A stretch of 22,025 nucleotides of DNA. It comes from a virus. The translations under genes and the position numbers were made by a program. Positions 14,077-19,547 of the stretch are shown piece after piece. Positions within the stretch are counted from its first letter, which is position 1. The number at the start of each line of letters is the position of its first letter. The notes under the pieces are model-generated. The model was given only the letters and a program-made list of their open reading frames with translations. It was not told where the DNA came from and did not search any database. The DNA lies in the IMG/VR virus record IMGVR_UViG_3300029908_000164, positions 1 through 22,025 of that record; one strand, given 5' to 3'.

Positions 14077-14527
14077 AGTTGGAATACCCCTATCAGATAT
14101 GACCTGCAGCTTTTCCCATGAAGGTAGACAATGCCCAATTGCTGTGTCAGTTCAATTCGAATCTACCTGGCTGTGTTCTCAGCACTTTAAGCATCTTAGG
14201 CGTGGTCAAGAGGCTGAATCAATCTCTTTTCTTCACTCTGTCGTATCAAATCCACTTAAATTCACTGGCAATATGAAAAGGCAAGAGCACTGGTTCGAGG
14301 AAGAGCTGCGCAATTACAATGCAGATTCTGACGCTTGGGTAGATATCATGCCAAAGCCCTCTTCAATTTACACATCACCTGAGTTTGAGAAGAGTGTTAA
14401 GGCAGCTGAGCTCATGACGAAAAAAGTATCCGATCTACATGAGCAGAAAGCGGCTAAAAATGATCTTAAATCTTGCAATTCACCAATTCTTGTAGAAAAT
14501 AACCCTTGGGATGACGTTTTCGTCTAA
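14048..14527 (+). CDS. Zinc-motif protein of the replication operon, unknown function
   Basis: The 159-aa product has Cys20, Cys29, Cys43 and His46 (C-x8-C-x13-C-x2-H, in CSFSHEGRQCPIAV and WLCSQHFKHL), a likely single zinc site. The middle is helical and charged (RQEHWFEEELRNYNADSDAW). The C-terminus ends NNPWDDVFV, an acidic and aromatic tip. A similar YPWDDN occurs in the DUF1376 protein of the same operon, and the two coding sequences share 14 identical bases there. It overlaps the loader gene by 29 bases and has an AAGGA site. It may be a replication accessory factor. No known family is recognised with confidence. Confidence 0.6.
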   Translation: MKDQQDNQVKVGIPLSDMTCSFSHEGRQCPIAVSVQFESTWLCSQHFKHLRRGQEAESISFLHSVVSNPLKFTGNMKRQEHWFEEELRNYNADSDAWVDIMPKPSSIYTSPEFEKSVKAAELMTKKVSDLHEQKAAKNDLKSCNSPILVENNPWDDVFV

Positions 14528-14557
14528 TTTAAGCTATCAAGAGATGCGCTATCTTAC

Positions 14558-14583
14558 CACCCCTATGCGATTGTATAGGGGTG
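14558..14583 (+). terminator. Hairpin ending the replication operon
   Basis: CACCCCTAT (14558-14566) pairs perfectly with ATAGGGGTG (14575-14583), a 9-bp stem with an 8-base loop, 31 bases after the last rightward gene. No T-run follows, so it may be a weak terminator or an mRNA-end stabiliser. The 14528-14688 gap holds only this hairpin and the one at 14660-14681. Confidence 0.5.
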
Positions 14584-14659
14584 AAGTATAAAAGCTTAAT
14601 TTGGTGCACGCATTGAAGTATTTGATATATCTAGAAATTGACGATTATTTTAGACAAGA

Positions 14660-14681
14660 AGCCCTGGTGGTGAGTAGGGCT
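14660..14681 (-). terminator. Terminator of the leftward SSB/small-gene operon
   Basis: AGCCCT and AGGGCT form a 6-bp stem with a 10-base loop. Read on the minus strand it is followed by TCTTGTCT, a T-rich tail. It lies eight bases beyond the last leftward stop codon at 14689. Confidence 0.5.
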
Positions 14682-14688
14682 GTTAGGA

Positions 14689-14871
14689 TTAGAAATCGAA
14701 AAAATAGAAGAGTAAGCCGATTAGGAAAGCAACTAACAAAATGGTAATAGTTACTACTATTACAAATAGCACTGGCATGGCTACCATCAGCCAAGAAATA
14801 TCAATTATCTTCAATAATTTAAGCATCATCAGGATAAATGATGGTAAATACCAAGGAAACGTTATCTTCAC
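14689..14871 (-). CDS. Small membrane protein (60 aa), paralogue of the next gene
   Basis: The product is almost entirely hydrophobic, with PSFILMMLKLLKIIDISWLMVAMPVLFVIVVTITILLVAFLIGLLFYFF forming one or two membrane segments. The motif LKIIDISW...P and its small size resemble transmembrane Fragile-X-F-like phage proteins. The same IIDISW motif occurs in the next gene upstream, suggesting tandem duplication. It is the last gene of the leftward operon, overlapping its neighbour by four bases. Function unknown. Confidence 0.6.
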   Translation of the reverse strand: MKITFPWYLPSFILMMLKLLKIIDISWLMVAMPVLFVIVVTITILLVAFLIGLLFYFFDF

Positions 14872-15059
14872 TTGTACTTGTCAACCATTTTACTTTTAAG
14901 GTCTGACAATTTCATTAATCCAAGTATTGACCAAATAATTATCACAAGTGCTATAGATATTGCTAGTGGTATACTCGCAACTCCCCAACTAATATCTATT
15001 ATGTTAAATCCTTTTAAAAATATTAATATGCATGAACAGTAAAATAAAAAGTTAAACAT
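14868..15059 (-). CDS. Small membrane protein (63 aa), paralogue of the 60-aa gene
   Basis: The protein has MFNFLFYCSCILIFLKGFNIIDISWGVASIPLAISIALVIIIWSILGL, two hydrophobic stretches split by IIDISW, then a basic tail (KLSDLKSKMVDKYK). It shares the ISW-to-P spacing with the gene at 14689-14871. An AGGAGAAG site precedes the ATG, which overlaps the stop of the upstream gene. A role in membrane change or superinfection control is possible, but nothing in the sequence decides it. Confidence 0.6.
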   Translation of the reverse strand: MFNFLFYCSCILIFLKGFNIIDISWGVASIPLAISIALVIIIWSILGLMKLSDLKSKMVDKYK

Positions 15060-15372
15060 TGTCTTCTCCTGTTATTTCTTTGATTAGATCATAACTTTCG
15101 CAACCATACATCATCTCTTTTCCATCAATATAATATTGAGGTGATGATATATTATCAATTGGGGCTTCAATATCCGTGTATAAATACCCTATAAATGCTA
15201 ATTTTTTATCACCCCAGTCTTCATTGTAACTCTCCGTTATTAATACTTTTCTTCCATTTTTACAAAGATACTTTTTTCCTATTTCAAGTTTCACAGGGTT
15301 ATATTTCTTTAGTTCTGTCATTAGCATGACACAATGCGCCCTAAGTTCAATAATATTTTGCCAAATATTCAT
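15052..15372 (-). CDS. Unknown phage protein, about 106 aa
   Basis: An ATG at 15390 is possible, but the ATG at 15372 has GGAG at the right distance and gives MNIWQNIIELRAHCVML. The N-terminal 30 residues look helical. The rest (LEIGKKYLCKNGRKVLITESYN, KLAFIGYLY, GKEMMYGCESYDLIKEI) reads as a small beta-rich fold with KYLCKNGRKV and YDLIKEI strands, as in several short phage proteins of unknown role. It overlaps the upstream coiled-coil gene and the downstream membrane gene, so translation is coupled. Confidence 0.55.
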   Translation of the reverse strand: MNIWQNIIELRAHCVMLMTELKKYNPVKLEIGKKYLCKNGRKVLITESYNEDWGDKKLAFIGYLYTDIEAPIDNISSPQYYIDGKEMMYGCESYDLIKEITGEDNV

Positions 15373-15554
15373 ATCATCTCCAGTATGCAAGCTTTACTTC
15401 TATTTAAGTTAAATTGTAAATTATCAGCATGACATTTCAATTCTTCTACTACCTGTTCAAGATTCTTGATTCGCGATCTTAGAATGTCTACAGTGTATTG
15501 AAGCTCAATACATTTACTTTCCATATTTATATTGTTGTAAATTATTGCTGGCAT
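15369..15554 (-). CDS. Short coiled-coil protein (61 aa), unknown
   Basis: The sequence from MESKCIELQYTVDILRSRIKNLEQVVEELKCHADNLQFNL shows a clear heptad pattern, so an alpha-helical coiled coil covers most of the protein. The first ATG (15554) has AGGAAA upstream and overlaps the end of the 94-aa gene by 13 bases. An internal Met11 lacks a good site. The function is not known. It could be an oligomerising partner for a neighbouring small protein. Confidence 0.5.
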   Translation of the reverse strand: MPAIIYNNINMESKCIELQYTVDILRSRIKNLEQVVEELKCHADNLQFNLNRSKACILEMI

Positions 15555-15826
15555 GACGTCATTTTCCTATAATCTTTAGTCGGTACAATGTCTTGATTCA
15601 TTAAATCTTTAATCGTTAATACTTGAACTAAATCGTAGTCTTTATTGCCATGCATATGTGACCCATCTGGATTCACAAAAAACACATCACCATTCTTTCC
15701 TGCATTCGTAATAAATACACATTGAACTTTCTTTAATTTTGCATGACACACATTCTTAAGGGTTCTGCACGTGTGACCACTACGAGTTTTATAGTATTGA
15801 AGCGATAATGCGTTAACTGTGTCCAT
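15542..15826 (-). CDS. Unknown phage protein (94 aa)
   Basis: The product begins MDTVNALSLQYYKTRSGHTCRTLKN and continues with VQCVFITNAGKNGDVFFVNPDGSHMHGNKDYDLVQVL, suggesting a small beta-rich domain, then a short basic tail. The final strand DYDLVQVL resembles the YDLIKEI ending of the gene at 15052-15372, so the two may share a fold. A GGAG site precedes the ATG. No family is recognised. Confidence 0.55.
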   Translation of the reverse strand: MDTVNALSLQYYKTRSGHTCRTLKNVCHAKLKKVQCVFITNAGKNGDVFFVNPDGSHMHGNKDYDLVQVLTIKDLMNQDIVPTKDYRKMTSCQQ

Positions 15827-15841
15827 ACAATCTCCGTTTAA

Positions 15842-16105
15842 TTAATGTAAAGTTTGTGATTTCTCGTTCATTTTGTCCCACATCTCTTCAGCAGATTCGC
15901 AACAACTTTTACTCATTAAATTAAAAAGTTCACAAGATTTTTCTAGATCGCCTTTTGTTAATCCAAAAACAATGCCTGATGATACTGTTTGTAATACAAC
16001 TAAAACAGACATTGGATCTAAATCAAATCCCATAAATAATTTCAACACTTCAGCAGTCTTTTCTTTTATTTCAGAAACTGATTTTAAGTCAAGTTCTTCA
16101 ATCAT
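15842..16105 (-). CDS. Small helical protein (87 aa), unknown
   Basis: The product looks all-helical and acidic (MIEELDLKSVSEIKEKTAEVLKLFMGF, then DPMSVLVVLQTVSSGIVFGLTKGDLEKSCELFNLMSKSCCESAEEMW). It has no membrane segment strong enough to call. An AAGGAAA site precedes the ATG. Its layout is loosely like the gene at 16115-16330, which has a P..I..I...L.S motif at a similar place, but the similarity is too low to call them paralogues. Confidence 0.55.
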   Translation of the reverse strand: MIEELDLKSVSEIKEKTAEVLKLFMGFDLDPMSVLVVLQTVSSGIVFGLTKGDLEKSCELFNLMSKSCCESAEEMWDKMNEKSQTLH

Positions 16106-16114
16106 TTTATTTCC

Positions 16115-16330
16115 TTAATTAATTGTAATACTACAATGCTCTTTTAAACCATCGCATAGTTGCCTTACTAAATCATTTTTGTCTTCGTCTTCAATAAAAT
16201 GATTAACAGATGAGATAAGTGCGGTAAATATCGACTCAATAATGTCAGCGATTGGTGGGTTATGACGATCATAGATTGACTTTAGGGCTAAATTCATCGC
16301 AGCTTCCATCTTTTCTCTGTTATAGCTCAT
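16115..16330 (-). CDS. Small helical acidic protein (71 aa), unknown
   Basis: MSYNREKMEAAMNLALKSIYDRHNPPIADIIESIFTALISSVNHFIEDEDKNDLVRQLCDGL is predicted as several short helices. An AAGGAT site precedes the ATG. It lies between the Gp157-like gene and the 87-aa gene in the leftward early operon. Small helical proteins beside phage SSB genes are common and include regulators of host functions, but this sequence gives no specific clue. Confidence 0.55.
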   Translation of the reverse strand: MSYNREKMEAAMNLALKSIYDRHNPPIADIIESIFTALISSVNHFIEDEDKNDLVRQLCDGLKEHCSITIN

Positions 16331-16339
16331 GGTAAATCC

Positions 16340-16840
16340 TTATTTAATTACTAATCGATAATCTTGTTTAAGACGAGCGCCGGCTATTTCTTCACTTGGA
16401 TTTAGCAATAGGGCCTGTTTAATAGCCAATTTATCCGGTGAAATACTGACAGTTTCTCGAATAAACTTAGGATCTAGTAGGGAATCGTCATATATTTCGA
16501 CTGAAATAGGGTTAAGAGCTGTTTTAATTTCGAATAATGGTGACTTCTTGATTAATTTAACATCTGCGACCTTCATGGCATCTAAAAGATAGTCACTAAT
16601 ACGAGCAGCCATCTTTTCTAGTCTTGATTGTCTAGCAGCCATGGATAACTTGGCTTGCTTAACAGCATCAGCCTCAGCAAGAAGGTTATTAATGTAAGAC
16701 GCTGTGTTGATAGCCTTATCTTCAAAAGATCCTACAAGGCCCTCTAATGTGTCTTTTAGTACATCTTCTGGGAGATCATCCATAGACATTAAGCTGTCAA
16801 AGTCTGCTTTATATTCCGATGCTATTTCAAATAAGTTCAT
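16340..16840 (-). CDS. Siphovirus Gp157-like protein
   Basis: The 166-aa sequence follows the Gp157 pattern: an N-terminal LFEIASEYKADFDSLM, LPEDVLKDTLEGLVGSFEDKAINTASYINNLLAEADAVK, a helical stretch with AARQSRLEKMAARISDYLLDAM, and a C-terminal beta part (LFEIKTALNPISVEIYDDSLLDPKFI). The family is widespread in phages. It was linked to phage resistance in streptococci, but its molecular action is not settled. It lies nine bases after ssb, as often seen, and has an AAGGG site. Confidence 0.85.
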   Translation of the reverse strand: MNLFEIASEYKADFDSLMSMDDLPEDVLKDTLEGLVGSFEDKAINTASYINNLLAEADAVKQAKLSMAARQSRLEKMAARISDYLLDAMKVADVKLIKKSPLFEIKTALNPISVEIYDDSLLDPKFIRETVSISPDKLAIKQALLLNPSEEIAGARLKQDYRLVIK

Positions 16841-16849
16841 GATAAGCCC

Positions 16850-17266
16850 TTAAAATGGTAAGTCGTCTTCAAATTCTAATTGGCTACGTTCATTCGTAGT
16901 GGTTCTATCTACAGTTACTGCGTTATCATCTTTTTTACTGAGGATATTAAGGTCAGTAGCGATAATCTTCGTGGTTTTACGCTTAATTCCGGCTTTATCG
17001 GTCCATTCAGTCGTTCTGAGGGATCCTTCCACGTAAATGCTGGCACCTTTTGATAGGTATGAGTTGGCAATTGATGCTAGGTGGTTATTAAATACAATGT
17101 TATGCCACTCTGTTTTGTACGTTACTTCACCACTTGTCTTGTCTTTATATCCTGATGATGTTGCCAATGAAATCTCTAATACCTTTCCATCATTGTTGAA
17201 TGTTTTAAGTTCATTCATATTGCCAACATTTCCAATAAGAATTGCTTTATTTAGTCCGCGTGCCAT
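16850..17266 (-). CDS. ssb: Single-stranded DNA-binding protein
   Basis: The 138-aa product has the bacterial/phage SSB OB-fold: MARGLNKAILIGNVG, ISLATSSGYKDKTSGEVTYKTEWHNIVFNNHLASIANSYLSKGASIYVEGSLRTTEW, and TKIIATDLNIL. A short linker leads to an acidic tip EFEDDLPF, the docking tail that binds replication and repair partners. It coats single-stranded DNA during replication and probably works with Bet. The AAGGAAT site is strong. It lies inside the leftward early operon. Confidence 0.95.
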   Translation of the reverse strand: MARGLNKAILIGNVGNMNELKTFNNDGKVLEISLATSSGYKDKTSGEVTYKTEWHNIVFNNHLASIANSYLSKGASIYVEGSLRTTEWTDKAGIKRKTTKIIATDLNILSKKDDNAVTVDRTTTNERSQLEFEDDLPF

Positions 17267-17280
17267 CTCTATTCCTTAAT

Positions 17281-17481
17281 TTAAAATCTATTGTAGTAGT
17301 CGTCGTGATCTTCAAACTTATAATTATTGGGTTTCTTTTTATCGGGATAAAATAAGTCCATTAATTCTATTGTTACAGCATATAAGTACACGGGTATTAT
17401 TAATATAATTCCTGCGATCATTAGGAATGGCCAGATAAACATGGCTATTAATGCAATTAATCTTTTAATTATTACTCTCAT
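17281..17481 (-). CDS. Small single-span membrane protein (66 aa)
   Basis: MRVIIKRLIALIAMFIWPFLMIAGIILIIPVYLYAVTIELMDLFYP contains a long hydrophobic segment (about residues 7-40, one long span or a helical hairpin) after a basic N-terminus. A charged tail rich in Lys, Asp and Tyr (DKKKPNNYKFEDHDDYYNRF) follows. The start directly follows the stop of a 41-codon frame (TAAATG). Family and role are unknown. It is one of four tiny membrane proteins in this operon. Confidence 0.55.
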   Translation of the reverse strand: MRVIIKRLIALIAMFIWPFLMIAGIILIIPVYLYAVTIELMDLFYPDKKKPNNYKFEDHDDYYNRF

Positions 17482-17607
17482 TTAAAAACTCACGTATGTT
17501 GATGCAACAGCAATTATTCCAATCCAGATAATCAAACAAATATGGTTAAAATATTTATCATGAAAGTTATTTATAGCTCGAATTTTTAACAGTATTTTGT
17601 ATTTCAT
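17482..17607 (-). CDS. Possible tiny membrane protein (41 aa)
   Basis: A short frame starts at ATG 17605-17607 and reads MKYKILLKIRAINNFHDKYF, then a hydrophobic segment (HICLIIWIGIIAVASTYVSF). It overlaps the end of the 61-aa gene by about 41 bases, and its TAA directly touches the ATG of the membrane gene at 17481. The tight packing and transmembrane stretch suggest it is real. Its ribosome binding site is weak. Confidence 0.4.
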   Translation of the reverse strand: MKYKILLKIRAINNFHDKYFNHICLIIWIGIIAVASTYVSF

Positions 17608-17752
17608 CAGTGTGTCCAATTAATTTCAGTTTGTCAGATTCAGGTATGTTTAAATATTTATCTTTGTTCATTTCAATATCAAGTTTAAAAGCCTTACACC
17701 AGTTTATTTCTCTATATGCCATATCTAATAGCAATTCATCTTCACTGTCCAT
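17567..17752 (-). CDS. Unknown 61-aa protein
   Basis: The product MDSEDELLLDMAYREINWCKAFKLDIEMNKDKYLNIPESDKLKLIG is acidic and helical with no membrane segment, and ends NTVKNSSYK. It follows the 73-aa gene by 12 bases in the leftward operon. The ribosome binding site is poor (GAGA). No family recognised. Confidence 0.45.
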   Translation of the reverse strand: MDSEDELLLDMAYREINWCKAFKLDIEMNKDKYLNIPESDKLKLIGHTDEIQNTVKNSSYK

Positions 17753-17764
17753 TTTGTATTCTCG

Positions 17765-17986
17765 TTACCCTATTTTTTGTTTAATAATTAAATCATTGAT
17801 GTTGTTATGGATAAAATAAAGGCAGTAGTGGCCATTTAGACCATCCTTTACGGCCTTTTTAATCATCTTATGCATCAATGCTATTGAGGACTTTAGATCA
17901 TTGATATTTTGTGCGGCTTTGAGCTTGTAGTAATCGTCAGATGTGGGGCATGGGGTGACTAGGTAATACGGAGGAGTAGTTGGCAT
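17765..17986 (-). CDS. Unknown 73-aa protein, first gene of the leftward early operon
   Basis: The product begins MPTTPPYYLVTPCPTSDDYYKLKAAQNINDLKSSIALMHKMIKKAVKDGL and ends in a helix LIIKQKIG. A Pro/Tyr-rich N-terminus is followed by a helical body. It lies about 50 bases downstream of a perfect-consensus leftward promoter, so it is likely made early and in quantity. The ribosome binding site is weak. Function unknown. First genes of early operons are often host-directed, which is only inference here. Confidence 0.5.
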   Translation of the reverse strand: MPTTPPYYLVTPCPTSDDYYKLKAAQNINDLKSSIALMHKMIKKAVKDGLNGHYCLYFIHNNINDLIIKQKIG

Positions 17987-18040
17987 AATAATTATCTCAG
18001 TATGTTTGCGTTAAGTTAATTTACTGCATTTGTTGGAGTA

Positions 18041-18069
18041 ATTATAGGTAAGTTGTTTAAAGATGTCAA
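18041..18069 (-). promoter_or_regulatory. Perfect-consensus sigma70 promoter of the leftward SSB operon
   Basis: On the minus strand TTGACA (18064-18069) is followed by exactly 17 bases and TATAAT (18041-18046). Expected start of transcription is about 18034, leading to the gene at 17986. Directly upstream, AGTTGTTA (18071), AGTGTTAAT (18082) and AGTTGTTAAT (18091) recur at about 10-base steps and may be regulator sites. Confidence 0.8.
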
Positions 18070-18128
18070 GAGTTGTTACAAAGTGTTAATAGTTGTTAAT
18101 AATGATGAGAAATAACAAGTAATTGTAA

Positions 18129-18186
18129 TAAATACATTAGTTTAAGGATATAGATTACAGATAGGCAAGATATTGTCACATTAATA
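18129..18186. promoter_or_regulatory. Shared control element, copy 2 (also at 12081-12138)
   Basis: This stretch matches 12081-12138 without gaps at about 43 of 58 positions. Like the other copy it lies upstream of a leftward promoter in a divergent gap, here some 60 bases upstream of the TTGACA hexamer. Confidence 0.5.
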
Positions 18187-18206
18187 TTTATCTGTTGTTG
18201 ATAAGG

Positions 18207-18358
18207 CTGTGAGTAACGCAGGACGTTTAACCAGTTAGATAAACTGTGAGTAAGTGGAGTGAAAGTGTCGATTTTTAGGGCATTTTAGTAGTCAAGTGGA
18301 GTGAAAGTACTAAATAGTGGTCATAATAATGGGTAAAGTGGAGCATAACGTTGAAAGT
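18207..18358 (+). repeat. Direct repeats with exact 42-bp period upstream of the scaffold gene
   Basis: AAGTGGAGTGAAAGT occurs at 18252-18266 and 18294-18308, and its first eight bases again at 18336-18343, each step exactly 42 bases. A GAAAGT follows later in the third copy (18353-18358). Just before, CTGTGAGTAA occurs at 18207-18216 and 18244-18253. No gene is seen in 17987-18481, so this is a control region, perhaps activator sites for the late head operon or a second origin-like site. Confidence 0.7.
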
Positions 18359-18379
18359 TGTTATATTTTGCTGTAAATT
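18351..18379 (+). promoter_or_regulatory. Possible rightward promoter of the head operon
   Basis: TTGAAA (18351-18356), 17 bases, then TAAATT (18374-18379): five and four matches to the sigma70 hexamers. It partly overlaps the third direct repeat and lies 100 bases before the scaffold gene. Activation by a phage factor bound to the repeats is possible. Confidence 0.4.
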
Positions 18380-18402
18380 TAAGCACATACAGTGTACGCA
18401 AT

Positions 18403-18442
18403 CACTATAAATGCGGGTAGCAACTTACTTATTTATATAGTG
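18403..18442. other. Inverted repeat in the scaffold leader
   Basis: CACTATAAAT (18403-18412) pairs with ATTTATATAGTG (18431-18442), leaving a two-base bulge. A second short palindrome, TGTGA and TCACA five bases apart, follows at about 18441-18455 before a T-rich run. These could be a leader hairpin or regulator site. Confidence 0.35.
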
Positions 18443-18481
18443 TGAACGTGTCACATCATTTTTTAAAACACGGGATAGAAA

Positions 18482-19495
18482 ATGGCAGATTTATCAAAGA
18501 AATTGGCATCAATTACGGTTGGCAATACAGACACCAGTGATGCGGCTTTTCAAGCACTCAAAGCTGAGATCCAAAAACCTACTATTAATAGTGTCGAACC
18601 TGACGATGTAGATGATCAAGAAGCCCTTGCCGATGAAGTCGAAGCTATTGAAGAGATAGAGGAAGCTTTAGAGGATGACTTAATTGAAGAATCAGAAGTT
18701 GTCGAAGAAGAGCCAATTTTAGAAGTCGTTAAGAAAGTCGATAAGAAGCTAGATCCTGAGCAACAAGATGCAGTGCAAAAGCGTATTAATAAGTTAGTCG
18801 CTCAGCGCAAGTCAGTTGATGAGGAGAATCGGGTACTCAAGGCGAAGTTAGAAAGTTATCAGGCACCAGTGCCAGCTAATATCCCAGAGATAGTTGGTGA
18901 TACCTGGCTAATAAGACCTGATACTAAGCAACGCGTTGAGATGCCCAGAGCTGCTGATTATGAGGGTAATACTCCTTTATATATGGAGGATATGTATAAG
19001 TTTAATAACCTTAAGAATCAGGTCATTAACGCGGTTACATCTCACCATAGACAAGAGTCGAGTAAGACTGCTTACGTTAATCAGATTAAAGATGATTACT
19101 TAACGACTAAGTTGCCGGCTGCACGTGCTAAGTATAAAGACTTTGAGGCAGTCGTCATCAGTCCAGAGCAAGAGTCGTTAGAAAAGGCTCATCCTTGGAT
19201 TGTCGAGGCTTTAATGGAGTCTGAGTATGGCACTGACATTGTATATAAGTTAGGCAAGCATCCCGAGTACTTGCGTGAGCTTACATCGATGAAACCAGCA
19301 AATGTGATGAAAGAAATTGGCAAATTGGAGGCTATGGAAGAGATGACAGTTAAGCCACGTACAGTTAGCGCAGCACCTAAACCTATTAGTTCCGCAGGGA
19401 AATTAGCAGGTACAGGGGCGGCTAGCGTTAAGACGAAGAGCTTTGAAGAGATGTCTATAAGTCAGTTAAAAGAACGCTTAAAAACGCGCCGCTGA
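18482..19495 (+). CDS. Capsid scaffolding protein
   Basis: The 337-aa protein lies directly before the coat gene, as phage scaffolds do. Residues about 38-85 are strongly acidic (EALADEVEAIEEIEEALEDD and onward). Residues about 85-130 form a charged coiled coil (DPEQQDAVQKRINKLVAQRKSVDEENRVLKAKLESY). The C-terminus is basic (SISQLKERLKTRR), as in P22-type scaffolds whose basic C-terminal helix binds the coat protein. It guides procapsid assembly and then leaves the head. Start has a GGGATAG site. Assignment relies on position and layout. Confidence 0.85.
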   Translation: MADLSKKLASITVGNTDTSDAAFQALKAEIQKPTINSVEPDDVDDQEALADEVEAIEEIEEALEDDLIEESEVVEEEPILEVVKKVDKKLDPEQQDAVQKRINKLVAQRKSVDEENRVLKAKLESYQAPVPANIPEIVGDTWLIRPDTKQRVEMPRAADYEGNTPLYMEDMYKFNNLKNQVINAVTSHHRQESSKTAYVNQIKDDYLTTKLPAARAKYKDFEAVVISPEQESLEKAHPWIVEALMESEYGTDIVYKLGKHPEYLRELTSMKPANVMKEIGKLEAMEEMTVKPRTVSAAPKPISSAGKLAGTGAASVKTKSFEEMSISQLKERLKTRR

Positions 19496-19509
19496 CCCTT
19501 TCCTATCCC

Positions 19510-19547
19510 GGAGGTGATGCGGCAAACTCAACTTAGAGACCCGCATC
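19510..19547 (+). promoter_or_regulatory. Coat-gene ribosome binding site with hairpin between Shine-Dalgarno and ATG
   Basis: A strong GGAGGT (19510-19515) lies 33 bases from the coat ATG, too far to act directly. Between them GATGCGG (19516-19522) pairs perfectly with CCGCATC (19541-19547), which would bring the site next to the ATG. A weak AGAGA lies in the loop, eight bases before the ATG. Phage T4 gene 25 is known to use such a hairpin-split site. Confidence 0.6.

Noticed and set aside
15842-16330. Possible paralogy of the 87-aa and 71-aa helical proteins
   Set aside because: Only a loose spacing of hydrophobic residues agrees, with no shared motif.
18401-18412. CACTATA in the 18.4 kb region, resembling part of a T7-type promoter
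   Set aside because: Only seven bases match, there is an inverted copy nearby, and no phage RNA polymerase gene is visible in the window.
18441-18455. TGTGA/TCACA palindrome resembling a CRP site
   Set aside because: The spacer is five bases, not the six of CRP sites. A leader hairpin is equally likely.
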